This document shows positions 26,171-35,166 of a DNA stretch of 64,000 nt, in pieces; positions within the stretch are counted from its first letter, which is position 1; each line of letters starts with the position of its first letter. The position numbers and the translations under genes were made by a program. The notes under the pieces are model-generated. The model worked only from the letters and a program-made list of their open reading frames with translations, was not told the DNA's origin and ran no database searches. The DNA lies in contig NZ_CP071696.1 of NCBI RefSeq assembly GCF_018024495.1, positions 1,860,001 to 1,924,000 on the forward strand, in the 5' to 3' direction. The DNA is from Agromyces archimandritae. GTDB taxonomy: Bacteria > Actinomycetota > Actinomycetes > Actinomycetales > Microbacteriaceae.

Positions 26171-26286
26171 GGCCGGGGGTGGAGTCGCGTGCGCGGTTCG
26201 CCGGGGACGCCGCGAAACGCGACGCGCCGCCCGGCTGGGGCTGCCGCCTTTCGCGAGGACGCGTGTCGCGGGGCGCCACGCGGACC
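26171..26286. repeat. ~116-bp dispersed repeat, copy 1
   Basis: Begins GGCCGGGGGTGGAGTCGCGT and contains CGCCCGGCTGGGGCTGCCGC and GGACGCGTGTCGCGGGG, ending at GCGGACC. A second copy with the same order of blocks is at 30124-30239, on the same strand. No gene is visible here (gap 26098-26389). Confidence 0.78.
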
Positions 26287-26389
26287 TCGCGCACGACGCT
26301 CCACGAGGCGGCGACTCGCTCGCCGCCGAACCCGGCCATCCACCCGGCCGACCGCGATGCGCTGGGCCGGGACCGGCGCAACAGTCAAC

Positions 26390-27085
26390 TCAGAACAGCG
26401 TCGGCACCCCGCTGTCGACGCCGCGCATGTCGTCGTAGTCGAGGACGACGCAGCGGATGCCGCGGTCTTCGGCGAGGGTGCGGGCCTGCGGTTTGATCTC
26501 CTGCGCGGCGAAGACGCCCTGCACCGGGGCGAGCAGGGGGTCGCGGTTCATGAGTTCGAGGTAGCGGGTGAGCTGTTCGACGCCGTCGATGTCGCCGCGG
26601 CGTTTCAGTTCGACGGCGACGCTGGCGCCGTCGGCATCGGTCGCGAGGATGTCGACGGGACCGATGGCGGTCATGTATTCGCGGCGCACGAGACGGTAGC
26701 CGTCGCCGAGGCGTTCGATCTGCTCGGCGAGCAGCTTCTGCAGATGCGACTCGACGCCGTCCTTCTGCAGCCCGGGGTCGACGCCGAGTTCGTGCTCGGA
26801 ATCGTGCAGCACCTCGTGGATCGAGACGGTGAGCCGGTCGGCGGTCTTCTTGTGGGTCACGGTCCACACGGCATCCACACCCGCCTCCCGGGCGTCGTCA
26901 TCGGGGACGCCGACCTCGAGGGTGCAGGGCGGGCTCATCCAGTTCAGCGGCTTGTAACTGCCGCCGTCGGAGTGGATGAGGAGGCTGCCGTCGCCCTTGA
27001 CCATGAGCAGGCGGGTCGCGAGCGGCAGGTGCGCCGACAGCCGGCCGGCGTAGTCGACGGAGCAACGGGCGATGACGAGACGCAC
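26390..27085 (-). CDS. nucS: Mismatch-specific endonuclease NucS
   Basis: A 231-residue NucS (EndoMS), the enzyme of the non-canonical mismatch repair found in actinobacteria and archaea that lack MutS/MutL. The N-terminal DNA-binding domain ([40 protein letters not shown]) and the C-terminal RecB-like nuclease are both complete; the catalytic signature is [20 protein letters not shown] with D and E-x-K. Length agrees with the mycobacterial protein. It ends with LF, preceded by GVDSGVPT, reminiscent of the C-terminal beta-clamp-binding tail. GTG start; TACACT lies 6 nt upstream. Confidence 0.96.
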   Translation of the reverse strand: MRLVIARCSVDYAGRLSAHLPLATRLLMVKGDGSLLIHSDGGSYKPLNWMSPPCTLEVGVPDDDAREAGVDAVWTVTHKKTADRLTVSIHEVLHDSEHELGVDPGLQKDGVESHLQKLLAEQIERLGDGYRLVRREYMTAIGPVDILATDADGASVAVELKRRGDIDGVEQLTRYLELMNRDPLLAPVQGVFAAQEIKPQARTLAEDRGIRCVVLDYDDMRGVDSGVPTLF

Positions 27086-27091
27086 CGTTCG

Positions 27092-27097
27092 AGTGTA
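27092..27097 (-). promoter_or_regulatory. -10 box of nucS
   Basis: TACACT on the minus strand ends 6 nt before the GTG start at 27085; leaderless transcription is likely. Confidence 0.4.
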
Positions 27098-27132
27098 GTT
27101 GCCGCGACGAGTGGATGCCGTGGGGCGGCGGA

Positions 27133-28365
27133 TCAGCGCGCGGCGCGTTCCCGGGTCGCCGGTGCGGCCAGCCCGGCCAGCACCATGAGGCCGAGGATGA
27201 CGAGCAGGGCGTTCAGGATGCCGAAGTGCTCGCCGAGGAAGCCGAGCAGCGGCGGGCCCGCGAGGAACGCGAAATAGCCGATGATCGCGACCGCGCTCAC
27301 GCGCGCCGCCGAGTCCTTCGGGTCGTCGGCCGCGGCCGACATGCCGACGGGGAAGCCGAGCGAGGCGCCGAGGCCCCACAGCACGATCCCGACGACGGCG
27401 AGCCACACGGCCCCCGGCACGAGGCTCGGCCCCCAGATGAACAGGGAGAGGCCGATGATGCCGAGCACCGCCGAGATCTGCAGGATCCGCACCCTCCCGA
27501 AGCGGTCGATCACCGGGCCGCCGGCGACGCGTCCGACGGTCATCGCGGTGACGAACACCCCGAACATGACGGCGCCTTCGGTGTTCGACAGGCCGTGCCC
27601 GTCGACGGCGGCGAGGGCGATCCAGTCGTTCGCGGAGCCTTCGGCGAACGCCATCCCGAGCATGACGACGCCGATGAGCAGCAGTCGCACGTCGCCCCAG
27701 ACGCGCAGGCCGTCGACGAAGCGTCGGCGCCACGGCTTGCGGGGCGAACCGGCATCCACTTCGTCGCCGACGGCCGCGCGAAGCGGCACGAACCGCACCG
27801 CGACGACGATGCCGGCCACGATGAGCACGGCGATCGCCGAGGCATGCCAGAGCACCGGGATGCCGGCAGCCGACGCGCCGGCGCCGACGGCGGCGCCCGT
27901 GACCGTGCCGAGGCTGAAGAAGGCGTGCATGAGCGGCATCAGCGTTTTGCCGATCTCGCGCTCGGCGGCCGCGCCTTCGACGTTCATCATGACGTCGACG
28001 GCGCCGTTGCCGAAGCCGAACGCGGCCATGCCGACGATGAGCACGGCCACCGAACCGAACACGGTCGAGCCCACGCCGACGACGACGAGCCCGCAGGCGA
28101 CGAGGATGAGGCAGAGGACCATGCCGCGGTGCGCGCCGACGCGCGCGAGGAGCCAGGGGGCGGCGATGAGGCCGAGCACCGAGCCGGCCGACATGCCGAG
28201 GATGACGATGCCGACGACGTCGAGGGCGAGGCCGGCGTCGTCGCGGACGGCGGGGATCCGCGACACCCAGGTGGCCATGCTGAGCCCGCTGAGGAAGAAG
28301 ATCGCGAACACGGCGTTGCGCCACGAGGTCAGCTCGCGTCGTGCGCGGGTGGGGGTGTCGGTCAT
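27133..28365 (-). CDS. Major facilitator superfamily transporter
   Basis: A 410-residue, 12-helix MFS protein. It opens with [20 protein letters not shown] and has [37 protein letters not shown] and a central cytoplasmic loop after residue ~195. The pattern GNGAxDVxMN with HAxxSLGxxxG resembles the FucP/YbjJ-like subfamily of sugar or drug transporters. The substrate is unknown. The ATG follows a gap rich in palindromic repeats; no clear ribosome binding site is seen. Confidence 0.88.
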   Translation of the reverse strand: MTDTPTRARRELTSWRNAVFAIFFLSGLSMATWVSRIPAVRDDAGLALDVVGIVILGMSAGSVLGLIAAPWLLARVGAHRGMVLCLILVACGLVVVGVGSTVFGSVAVLIVGMAAFGFGNGAVDVMMNVEGAAAEREIGKTLMPLMHAFFSLGTVTGAAVGAGASAAGIPVLWHASAIAVLIVAGIVVAVRFVPLRAAVGDEVDAGSPRKPWRRRFVDGLRVWGDVRLLLIGVVMLGMAFAEGSANDWIALAAVDGHGLSNTEGAVMFGVFVTAMTVGRVAGGPVIDRFGRVRILQISAVLGIIGLSLFIWGPSLVPGAVWLAVVGIVLWGLGASLGFPVGMSAAADDPKDSAARVSAVAIIGYFAFLAGPPLLGFLGEHFGILNALLVILGLMVLAGLAAPATRERAAR

Positions 28366-28549
28366 GAGTGGATGCCCTCGGTCGGTCGTGCTGGGCGCGC
28401 ATCGTCGGCGCGATCGCTCGACGGGCCGGCACGCCGGTGCGATCGAATCGATTCGACAACGCTATGCGATGCGCGCCGCCCGGCGCAACGGGCGCGCGGG
28501 CGGGGTCCGCATCCCGCACGCTGAACTTCGCATTCGCATCCGCCCGCCG

Positions 28550-28940
28550 CCACGGATTCGGAGATCGCCACGGTTCCGGACGTGGCACGCGTATCCATCC
28601 GATTCGGTGGCGATCTCCGGAACGGTGGCGCCGGCGCTCGGCGCGCCCGCGAGCCGGAGCACGGCAGTGCAACTGCGCCCGTCAACCACGGATCCGGAGA
28701 TCGCCACGGTTCCGGACGTGGGCACGCCTATCCATCCGATTCGGTGGCGATCTCCGGAACGGTGGCGCCGGCGCTCGGCGCGCCCGCGCGCCCGCGAGCG
28801 GCAGCGCAAACTGCGCCCACTACGATTCCGGAGCGGCAGCGCGGCTCCGCCCGCCCGCCACGGATCCGGGGATCGCCACGGTTCCGGACGTGCGCACGCG
28901 CATCCATCCGATTCGGTGGTTTTCTCCGAATCTGCGGCGG
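28550..28940. repeat. Three intergenic copies (D, E, F) of the 80-bp nested palindrome
   Basis: Copies D (28550-28630), E (28686-28767) and F (28858-28940). Each starts CCACGGATYCGG, has GATCGCCACGGTTCCGGACG and a right arm TCCATCCGATTCGGTGG. D and E are followed by the same CCGGCGCTCGGCGCGCCCGC flank, so D-E is a ~136-bp tandem duplication. F is degenerate in its right arm (GGTGGTTTTCTCCGAA). The 675-base gap 28366-29040 holds no convincing gene. Confidence 0.88.
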
Positions 28941-29040
28941 GCCGCACGGCCCACTGGCGGGCGGCACGGCCACGGGCGGGCAGTGCGGCCCCAGCGGCGG
29001 GCGCGGGGCTGCAGCCCGCCGGGCGCGGCCCCGACTGCGC

Positions 29041-29802
29041 TCAGCGCCCCTTCTCGCCGACGCGCGCCGCGAGCGTCGGCGGCAGCACCCGCGTGAGCCC
29101 GACGAGCAGCTTGTATCGCAGCGACGGAACCGACACGGGCTTGCCGCGCGCCGCATCCCGCAGCCCCTCGGCGACGACCGTTCGTGCATCCAGCCACATC
29201 CACGCGGGGATCCCCTCCTGCCCCGGCGGCAGACCGAGCCGTTCGTGGAAGTTCGTGTGCGTGTATCCCGGGCACACCGCCGTGACGGTGACGCCGCGCG
29301 GGCCGTAGTACCCGTTCGCCCAGCGGCTGAAGCCGATGAGCCACCCCTTGCAGGCGCCGTACGTCGAGCGCGGGATGAAGCCGGCGACGGAGGCGACGTT
29401 CACGATGCGGCCGCGTCCGCGCGCGAGCATCGCCCCGAGCGCGGCGTGCATGAGCCGCATGGGGGCTTCGATGTGCACGCGCAGGTGGCGCACCTCGTCG
29501 TCGATGTCGTTGGCGGCGAAGTCGAGCGGCAGCCCGAAGCCGGCGTTGTTCACGAGCAGGTCGATCGGATGCTCGCGGTCGGCGACGCGGGCTTCGACGC
29601 GGGCGAGCTCATCGGGTTTCACGAGGTCGGCCGGCAGCACTTCGGTGCGGATGCCGTGGCGCGACCGCACCTCCTCGGCGACGGCGTCGAGGGCGTCGCG
29701 GTCGCGGCCGACGAGCACGAGGTCGGCGCCGGTGGCGGCGAGGTTGCGGGCGAACTCGACGCCGAGTCCGGAACTGGCACCGGTGATGAGGGCGGTTGGC
29801 AT
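29041..29802 (-). CDS. Short-chain dehydrogenase/reductase
   Basis: A 253-residue classical SDR. Cofactor motif TGASSGLG (7-14) and NNAG (85-88), catalytic Ser138 in VNVASVAGF, Tyr148 and Lys152 in STYGACKGW. R33/D34 after beta-2 (VGRDRDAL) favours NADP(H). The helical C-terminus (LRYKLLVGLTRVLPPTLAAR) resembles SDRs that act on lipophilic substrates at the membrane (YqjQ/DltE-like). TATGCT 6 nt before the ATG suggests leaderless transcription. Substrate unknown. Confidence 0.92.
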   Translation of the reverse strand: MPTALITGASSGLGVEFARNLAATGADLVLVGRDRDALDAVAEEVRSRHGIRTEVLPADLVKPDELARVEARVADREHPIDLLVNNAGFGLPLDFAANDIDDEVRHLRVHIEAPMRLMHAALGAMLARGRGRIVNVASVAGFIPRSTYGACKGWLIGFSRWANGYYGPRGVTVTAVCPGYTHTNFHERLGLPPGQEGIPAWMWLDARTVVAEGLRDAARGKPVSVPSLRYKLLVGLTRVLPPTLAARVGEKGR

Positions 29803-29808
29803 GCGCAC

Positions 29809-29814
29809 AGCATA
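29809..29814 (-). promoter_or_regulatory. -10 box of the SDR gene
   Basis: TATGCT on the minus strand ends 6 nt before the ATG at 29802. Confidence 0.4.
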
Positions 29815-29820
29815 GGGGGC

Positions 29821-30112
29821 GGGCGCCTGGCGAGTGGATGCCGGTGGGCGCGGCCGGGGTGGGAGTGCCGGTTTCCTGTGGGAGTGCCGACTTCCCGGTA
29901 CTCCGGCGGGAGGTCGGCACTTCTCGGGTGCCGGTGCCGGGCGCGGGGTCGGGCGGGCGCCTGGCGAGTGGATGCCGGTGGGCGCGGCCGGGGTAGGAGC
30001 GCCGGTTTCCTGTGGGAGTGCCGACTTCCCGGCACTCCGGCGGGAGGTCGGCACTTCTCGGGTGCCGGTGCCGGCCGCGGGGTCGGGTGCGCGGCGAGTG
30101 GATGCCGGTGGG
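29821..30112. repeat. 134-bp tandem duplication containing GTGCCGAC hairpins
   Basis: Two near-identical units (29821-29954 and 29955-~30083) plus the beginning of a third (GCGGCGAGTGGATGCCGGTG, ~30090). Each unit contains GGCGAGTGGATGCCGGTGGG, a GGAGTGCCGGTTTCC motif and a hairpin in which GTGCCGACTTCCCGG pairs with a downstream GGAGGTCGGCAC. The AGTGCCGACTTCC motif recurs at 62.7-62.8 kb. Confidence 0.85.
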
Positions 30113-30123
30113 CGCTGGCCGGC

Positions 30124-30239
30124 GGCCCTGGGGGTGGAGCCGCGTGGGTGGTCTGCCGGGGGCGGGTGACGCGATGCGTCGCCCGGCTGGGGGTGCCGCT
30201 TTTCGGGGGACGCGTGTCGCGGGGGCGCCGCGCGGACCC
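30124..30239. repeat. ~116-bp dispersed repeat, copy 2
   Basis: Matches 26171-26286 block by block: GGGGGTGGAGCCGCGTG, then CGCCCGGCTGGGGGTGCCGC, then GGACGCGTGTCGCGGGGG and GCGCGGACC. It ends ~65 bp before the lacI-type gene, close to the TACAAT -10 candidate at 30248-30253. Confidence 0.75.
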
Positions 30240-30303
30240 CGTGCGGACCTACAATCGGCGTGTCGGCGTCCGCCGGCGGCCGTCGTCCGAGGAGCGCCCG
30301 AGC

Positions 30304-31542
30304 ATGTGCCCAGCGTCCGCGCCCCGCCACCCGACGCTCGCCGACGTCGCCGCCCGCGCCGGGGTATCCGCCTCCACCGCGTCGCTCGCGTTCAGCGGCT
30401 CGGGTCCGGTCAGCGATGCGACGAAGGAACGGGTGCTCGCCGCCGCCGAGGAGCTCGGCTACGCCGGGCCGGATCCGCGCGCCCGGTCGCTCCGCCGCGG
30501 CCGCAGCGGCATCGTCGGCGTCGTGCTCGAAGAACGCGTGCGCGACGCCTTCCTCGACCCGGTGAAGATCCGGATGCTCGACGGGATCGCCGAGGGCATC
30601 GCCCCGCTCGGCGCCGGTCTGCTGCTCCTGCCGGACACCGGCAACACCGCCGCCGGCAACACGGACACCGGCAACACCGCCGCCGGCAACACGGCCGCCG
30701 GCAACACGGCCGCCGGCGACACGGCCACCGGCAACACCGCCACCGGCAACACGGCCACCGGCAACACGGCCGCCGGCAACACCGCCGCCGGCGACACCGG
30801 AACGGCCAAGGCCGGCATCGCGGGCCTCGACGCCGCAGTCTCGGTCGAGGACGCCCCGGTCGACGCGGTCGTCCTCATCGGCTGCAGCCCCCGGCTCGGC
30901 GACACGGTCGCCGCTCTGGCCAGACGCGGCATCCCGACGGTCGCCGTCGAGGGGGCGGCGGGCGCCGGCATCCCCGAGATCTCGCTCGACAACCGCGACG
31001 CCACTCGCCGCGGCGCCGAGCATCTGCGGGGGCTCGGGCACGAACGGGTCGCGACGGTGACCCTGCCGATGGATGCCGCACGCACCCGCGGCCCGGTGAC
31101 GCCCGAGACCGTGGCCGCCGCCACGGGCGACACGGCACGCGAACGTCTCCTCGGCGCCCGCGACGTGTATCCGGAGATCGGCGGCCGCATCGCCGCCGCC
31201 AGCTCGATCGAAGAGGGCATCCTGGCCGGCCGGGAACTCCTCGCCGACCCCGCCGAGCGCCCGACGGCGATCATCGCGCAGAGCGATCTGCTCGCCGCCG
31301 GCGTCATCATGGCGGCCGAGGAGCTCGGCCTGTCCGTTCCGGGCGAGCTCAGCGTCCTCGGATTCGACGGCATCCGCGTCGACGGTCTGCAGCACGATCT
31401 CACGACGCTCGTGCAGCCGAGCGTCGCCAAGGGGCGGGCGGCCGGCGAGTGCGTGGTGCGGATGCTCGGCGGCGAGGAGCCGGAGTCGGTGCGGTTCACG
31501 AGCGTGCTGCACATCGGCGACACGACGGCCCCCGCCCGGTAG
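30304..31542 (+). CDS. LacI-family transcriptional regulator with pentapeptide minisatellite
   Basis: A 412-residue regulator. The N-terminal helix-turn-helix and hinge are canonical (TLADVAARAGVSASTASLAF, RARSLRRGRSGIVGVV), followed by a periplasmic-binding-like ligand domain with SVLGFDGIRVDGL and LTTLVQPSVAKGRAAGE. Residues 111-165 are eleven consecutive XXGNT-type pentapeptides (AAGNT, ATGNT, DTGNT, AAGDT) inserted after the first beta-alpha unit of the ligand domain; normal length would be ~345-355. TACAAT at 30248-30253 is the best -10. No target operon is obvious next to it; the MATE gene is convergent. The ligand is unknown. Confidence 0.88.
   Translation: MCPASAPRHPTLADVAARAGVSASTASLAFSGSGPVSDATKERVLAAAEELGYAGPDPRARSLRRGRSGIVGVVLEERVRDAFLDPVKIRMLDGIAEGIAPLGAGLLLLPDTGNTAAGNTDTGNTAAGNTAAGNTAAGDTATGNTATGNTATGNTAAGNTAAGDTGTAKAGIAGLDAAVSVEDAPVDAVVLIGCSPRLGDTVAALARRGIPTVAVEGAAGAGIPEISLDNRDATRRGAEHLRGLGHERVATVTLPMDAARTRGPVTPETVAAATGDTARERLLGARDVYPEIGGRIAAASSIEEGILAGRELLADPAERPTAIIAQSDLLAAGVIMAAEELGLSVPGELSVLGFDGIRVDGLQHDLTTLVQPSVAKGRAAGECVVRMLGGEEPESVRFTSVLHIGDTTAPAR
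30634..30798. repeat. 15-bp coding minisatellite, 11 units
   Basis: Eleven in-frame units of GCCGCCGGCAACACG type with GCC/ACC and AAC/GAC variants inside the LacI-family gene. Being a multiple of three, copy-number change would alter length without breaking the frame. Confidence 0.92.
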
Positions 31543-31550
31543 GCGCGCGT

Positions 31551-31650
31551 CACGACCGGCTCGGCACGGGGCCCGACCACCCGGGCCGGTCACGACCGGC
31601 TCGGCTGGGCCCGACCACCCGGGCCGGTCACGACCGGCACGGAGCCGACC
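31551..31650. repeat. ~39-bp direct repeats between lacI-type and MATE genes
   Basis: GTCACGACCGGCTCGGC followed by GGGCCCGACCACCCGGGCCG occurs twice, with a third shortened copy (GGTCACGACCGGCACGGAGC). CCCGACCACCCGGG and GGCCGGTCACGACCGG contain short dyads, so the array may also act as a terminator for the two convergent genes. Confidence 0.78.
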
Positions 31651-31668
31651 GCCCCGGCTCCCGCCCCT

Positions 31669-33021
31669 CTACCGCACCGCCCCCGTCACGATCCATCGCG
31701 AGCCGCGGGCGCGGAGGCCGAGTGTGACCGCGCGCGCCCCCAGGTACCCGAGTGCGAACGCGGCCATGAGCCATCCGAGGGCGGCGGCCCCGTCGGCGTC
31801 TCTCGCCGCCAACGCGACGGCGAGGGCGAGCGGCACGAAGACGGCGAGGTTCACGACCCCAGTCCAGGCGAGGTAGCGGGCGTCGCCGGCGCCGATGAGC
31901 ACGCCGTCGAGCACGAACACGAGCCCGCCGAGCGGGGCGGAGATGCCGAGGACGACGAGTGCGGGCGGCAGCAGCCCGGCGACGTCGGCGGAGGAGGTGA
32001 ACAGCGACGGCAGCACCCAGGCGAGGCCGGCGACGATCGCGCCGAGCACGACCCCGGCGCCCACGCCCCACAGCAGGCAGCGCCGCAGCACGAGCTGCAC
32101 CCGTTCGACGTCGCCCGCGCCGAGCCATCGGCCGATCAGCGCCTGCGCGGCGATCGCGAGCGCGTCGAGGGCGAAACCGAGGGTCATGTACAGCGACATC
32201 GCGATCTGGAAGGCGGCGAGTTCGGCCGAGCCGAGCACGGTCGCCGACCAGGTCGCGAGCAGGAACGCGGCGCGCAGGCTCGCCGTGCGCAGGAACAGCC
32301 AGCCGCCCGAGTGGATGCCGCGGAGCACCCCCGCGTGATGCGGCATCCACGATGCGCCCGCCGCCGCCGCATGCCGCCCGATCACGACGAGGTAGACGGC
32401 GACCATGCCCCACTGGGCGACGACGGTGCCGATGGCCGAGCCGCCGATGCCGAGCCCGAGCACGTAGATGAAGAGGTAGTTGAGCAGGATGTTCGCGCCG
32501 AAGCCGCCGCCGGCGACGAAGAGCGGCGTGCGCGTGTCCTGCAGCCCGCGCAGGAGGCCGGTGGCGGCGAAGACGATGAGCATCGCCGGAAGCCCCGCCA
32601 TCGAGATCGTCAGGTAGGTGCCCGCTTCGGCGGCGACGTCCGCGGCGGGGCCGAAGGCATCCACGAGCCACGGTGCGGCCGCCCACCCGGCCAGCCCGAG
32701 CACGACGCCGATGCCGAGGGCGAGCCAGAGCCCGTCGATGCCGGAGGAGATCGCGCCGCGACGGTCGCCGGCGCCGAGCAGCCGTGCGACCGCGGGGGTG
32801 GTCGAGTAGGCGAGGAACACCATGAGCCCGATGATGGTCTGCAGCACGGCGCTCGCGAGGCCGAGGCCGGCCAGTTGCGCGGTGCCGAGGTGGCCGACCA
32901 TCGCGGTGTCGGCGAGGAGGAACAGGGGTTCGGCGACGAGCGCGCCGAACGCCGGCAGCGCCAGGCGCAGGATCTCGCGATCCACGCCGCGGCGCAGGGT
33001 CTGGTCGGCAGGGGTACTCAT
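31669..33021 (-). CDS. MATE family efflux transporter (DinF-like)
   Basis: A 450-residue, 12-helix protein. The two homologous halves begin ILRLALPAFGALVAEPLFLL, ADTAMVGHLGTAQLAGLGLA and, in the second half, AFLLATWSATVLGSAELAAF. AFQIAMSLYMTLGFALDALA and QALIGRWLGAG are typical of the DinF branch of MATE exporters, which use Na+ or H+ to extrude cationic drugs or metabolites. The substrate is not predictable. The start ATG at 33021 gives the usual length. Confidence 0.93.
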   Translation of the reverse strand: MSTPADQTLRRGVDREILRLALPAFGALVAEPLFLLADTAMVGHLGTAQLAGLGLASAVLQTIIGLMVFLAYSTTPAVARLLGAGDRRGAISSGIDGLWLALGIGVVLGLAGWAAAPWLVDAFGPAADVAAEAGTYLTISMAGLPAMLIVFAATGLLRGLQDTRTPLFVAGGGFGANILLNYLFIYVLGLGIGGSAIGTVVAQWGMVAVYLVVIGRHAAAAGASWMPHHAGVLRGIHSGGWLFLRTASLRAAFLLATWSATVLGSAELAAFQIAMSLYMTLGFALDALAIAAQALIGRWLGAGDVERVQLVLRRCLLWGVGAGVVLGAIVAGLAWVLPSLFTSSADVAGLLPPALVVLGISAPLGGLVFVLDGVLIGAGDARYLAWTGVVNLAVFVPLALAVALAARDADGAAALGWLMAAFALGYLGARAVTLGLRARGSRWIVTGAVR

Positions 33022-33158
33022 GGGCGGGATCAACGGTAGGTCATGCCGCCGACATGGGGCCGGGATCGCCGTGGACGTCGAGGCGGACGTCTGCGCGTTC
33101 ACGGCGGACACGGAGGAGTCCGTCGCCGGATCCCTCACGCGATGTCGGCGGCGCGCCA

Positions 33159-33164
33159 TAGGCT
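33159..33164 (+). promoter_or_regulatory. -10 box of the M13 peptidase gene
   Basis: TAGGCT ends 7 nt before the ATG at 33172; a leaderless transcript is likely. Confidence 0.42.
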
Positions 33165-33171
33165 GGTGCCC

Positions 33172-35166
33172 ATGACCAACGCCCCCCTCGCCTCCGGCAT
33201 CGACCTCGACGAACTCGACCCGGCGGTCCGCCCGCAGGACGACCTGTTCCGGCATGTCAACGGCCGCTGGATCGCGCGCACCGAGATCCCGTCCGACAAG
33301 GCCCGCTACGGCTCCTTCATCATCCTGCACGAGGAGGCCGAGCAGGCCGTGCAGGACATCATCGTGGAGGCGCAGGGCGCCGAGCCGGGCACGGAGACGC
33401 GCAAGGTCGGCGACCTGTATGCGAGCTTCATGAACGTCGAGCGGATCGAGCTGCTCGGCAAGGCACCGCTGGCCGGTCAGCTCATCGAGGCCTCGCTGGC
33501 CGATTCGATCCCCGAGCTGCTCGCCGCCGTGGGCGGGCTCGAGCGGCAGGGCGTGCCGGGCTTCTTCGGCCTCTTCGTCGACAACGACCCGGGCGACCCG
33601 GAGCGCTACATCGTCCTCGTCGAGCAGGCCGGCATCGGGCTGCCGGATGAGAGCTACTACCGCGAGGAGCGCTTCGCGGAGATCCGTGCCGCGTACCAGG
33701 TGCACCTGGAGCGGATGCTCGGCCTCGCCGACCTCGACGACGCCGCGGTTCGCTCCGAGCGCGTCTTCGAGCTCGAGACGGCGATCGCGAACGTCCATTG
33801 GGACAATGTGGCCAGCCGTGACAGCACGAAGACGTACAACCTGCGTTCGTGGGCGGATGCCGCCGCGGCCTTCGCCGGCGACGACGCGGCCGGCCCCGAG
33901 CTCGCCGTGTGGCGTGATGCCCTCGGTGCCCCCGAGGGCGCGCTCGACGAGCTCGTGGTGCGCCAGCCCTCCTTCCTCGCGGGCCTCGGGCGGCTGCTCA
34001 CCGAAGAGCGCCTGCAGGCGTGGAAGGACTGGCTGGCCTGGCAGGTCGTCCGCGCGAACGCGCCGTATCTCACCGAGGAGTTCGTGCAGGCGAACTTCGA
34101 CTTCTACGGGCGCACGCTCACGGGCACGCCCGAGATCCGCGAACGGTGGAAGCGCGGGGTCTCCCTCGTCGAGGGCGCGATGGGCGAGGCCGTCGGCCGC
34201 GTGTACGTCGAACGGCACTTCCCGCCGCAGTCGAAGGATGCGATGGACGAGCTCGTCGGCAACCTCGTCGAGGCGTACCGTCAGTCGATCTCCGAGCTCG
34301 ACTGGATGGGTGCCGAGACGCGGGCGAAGGCCCTCGACAAGCTTGCGAAGTTCACGCCGAAGATCGGCTACCCGGTGAAATGGCGCGACTATTCGGCGCT
34401 CGAGATCGACGCCGCGGACCTCGTCGGCAACGTGCGCCGCACGGCGGCGTTCGAGATGGATCGCGAGCTCGGCAAGATCGGCAAGCCGCTCGACCGCGAC
34501 GAGTGGTTCATGACGCCGCAGACGATCAACGCGTACTACAACCCGGGGTTCAACGAGATCGTGTTCCCCGCGGCGATCCTGCAGTTCCCCTTCTTCACGC
34601 CCGATCGCGATCCGGCGGCGAACTACGGCGCGATCGGTGCCGTCATCGGGCATGAGATCGGGCACGGTTTCGATGACCAGGGTTCGAAGTACGACGGCGA
34701 CGGCCGCCTCACCGACTGGTGGACGGAGGCCGACCGGGCCGCGTTCGAGGAGCGAACGGGTTCGCTCATCGCCCAGTACGACGCCCTCGTGCCCGAGCAG
34801 CTCGCGGCCGTGGCCGGCGGCGAGCACCATGTCAACGGCGCCCTCACGATCGGCGAGAACATCGGCGACCTCGGCGGACTCGCGATCGCCTGGAAGGCGT
34901 ACCTGATCTCGCTGAACGGCGCCGAGCCGCCGGTCGTCGACGGGCTCACGGCGGCCCGCCGCTTCTTCCTGTCGTGGGCGCAGGCCTGGCAGCAGAAGGG
35001 CCGCGACGAAGAGATCATCAGGCTGCTGGCGATCGACCCGCACTCGCCGAACGAGTTCCGCTGCAACCAGATCGTGCGCAACATCGACGCGTTCTACGAG
35101 GCGTTCGGTGTGGCCGAGGGCGATGCGGCCTGGCTCGACGCGGAGGAGCGCGTCACGATCTGGTGA
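33172..35166 (+). CDS. M13 family zinc metallopeptidase (PepO/neprilysin-like)
   Basis: A 664-residue M13 peptidase. The zinc motif is GHEIGHGFDDQG with H494, E495 and H498; the third ligand is E562 in LTIGENIGDLGGLA; the substrate-binding NAYYNPGFNEIVFP precedes them. The N-terminal M13_N domain starts DDLFRHVNGRWIARTEIPSD. There is no signal peptide or membrane anchor, so like PepO it should be an intracellular oligopeptidase. The C-terminus ends CNQIVRNIDAFYEAFGV, as in the family (NxDxFxxAF). The ATG is placed 7 nt after a TAGGCT -10 box. Confidence 0.96.
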   Translation: MTNAPLASGIDLDELDPAVRPQDDLFRHVNGRWIARTEIPSDKARYGSFIILHEEAEQAVQDIIVEAQGAEPGTETRKVGDLYASFMNVERIELLGKAPLAGQLIEASLADSIPELLAAVGGLERQGVPGFFGLFVDNDPGDPERYIVLVEQAGIGLPDESYYREERFAEIRAAYQVHLERMLGLADLDDAAVRSERVFELETAIANVHWDNVASRDSTKTYNLRSWADAAAAFAGDDAAGPELAVWRDALGAPEGALDELVVRQPSFLAGLGRLLTEERLQAWKDWLAWQVVRANAPYLTEEFVQANFDFYGRTLTGTPEIRERWKRGVSLVEGAMGEAVGRVYVERHFPPQSKDAMDELVGNLVEAYRQSISELDWMGAETRAKALDKLAKFTPKIGYPVKWRDYSALEIDAADLVGNVRRTAAFEMDRELGKIGKPLDRDEWFMTPQTINAYYNPGFNEIVFPAAILQFPFFTPDRDPAANYGAIGAVIGHEIGHGFDDQGSKYDGDGRLTDWWTEADRAAFEERTGSLIAQYDALVPEQLAAVAGGEHHVNGALTIGENIGDLGGLAIAWKAYLISLNGAEPPVVDGLTAARRFFLSWAQAWQQKGRDEEIIRLLAIDPHSPNEFRCNQIVRNIDAFYEAFGVAEGDAAWLDAEERVTIW

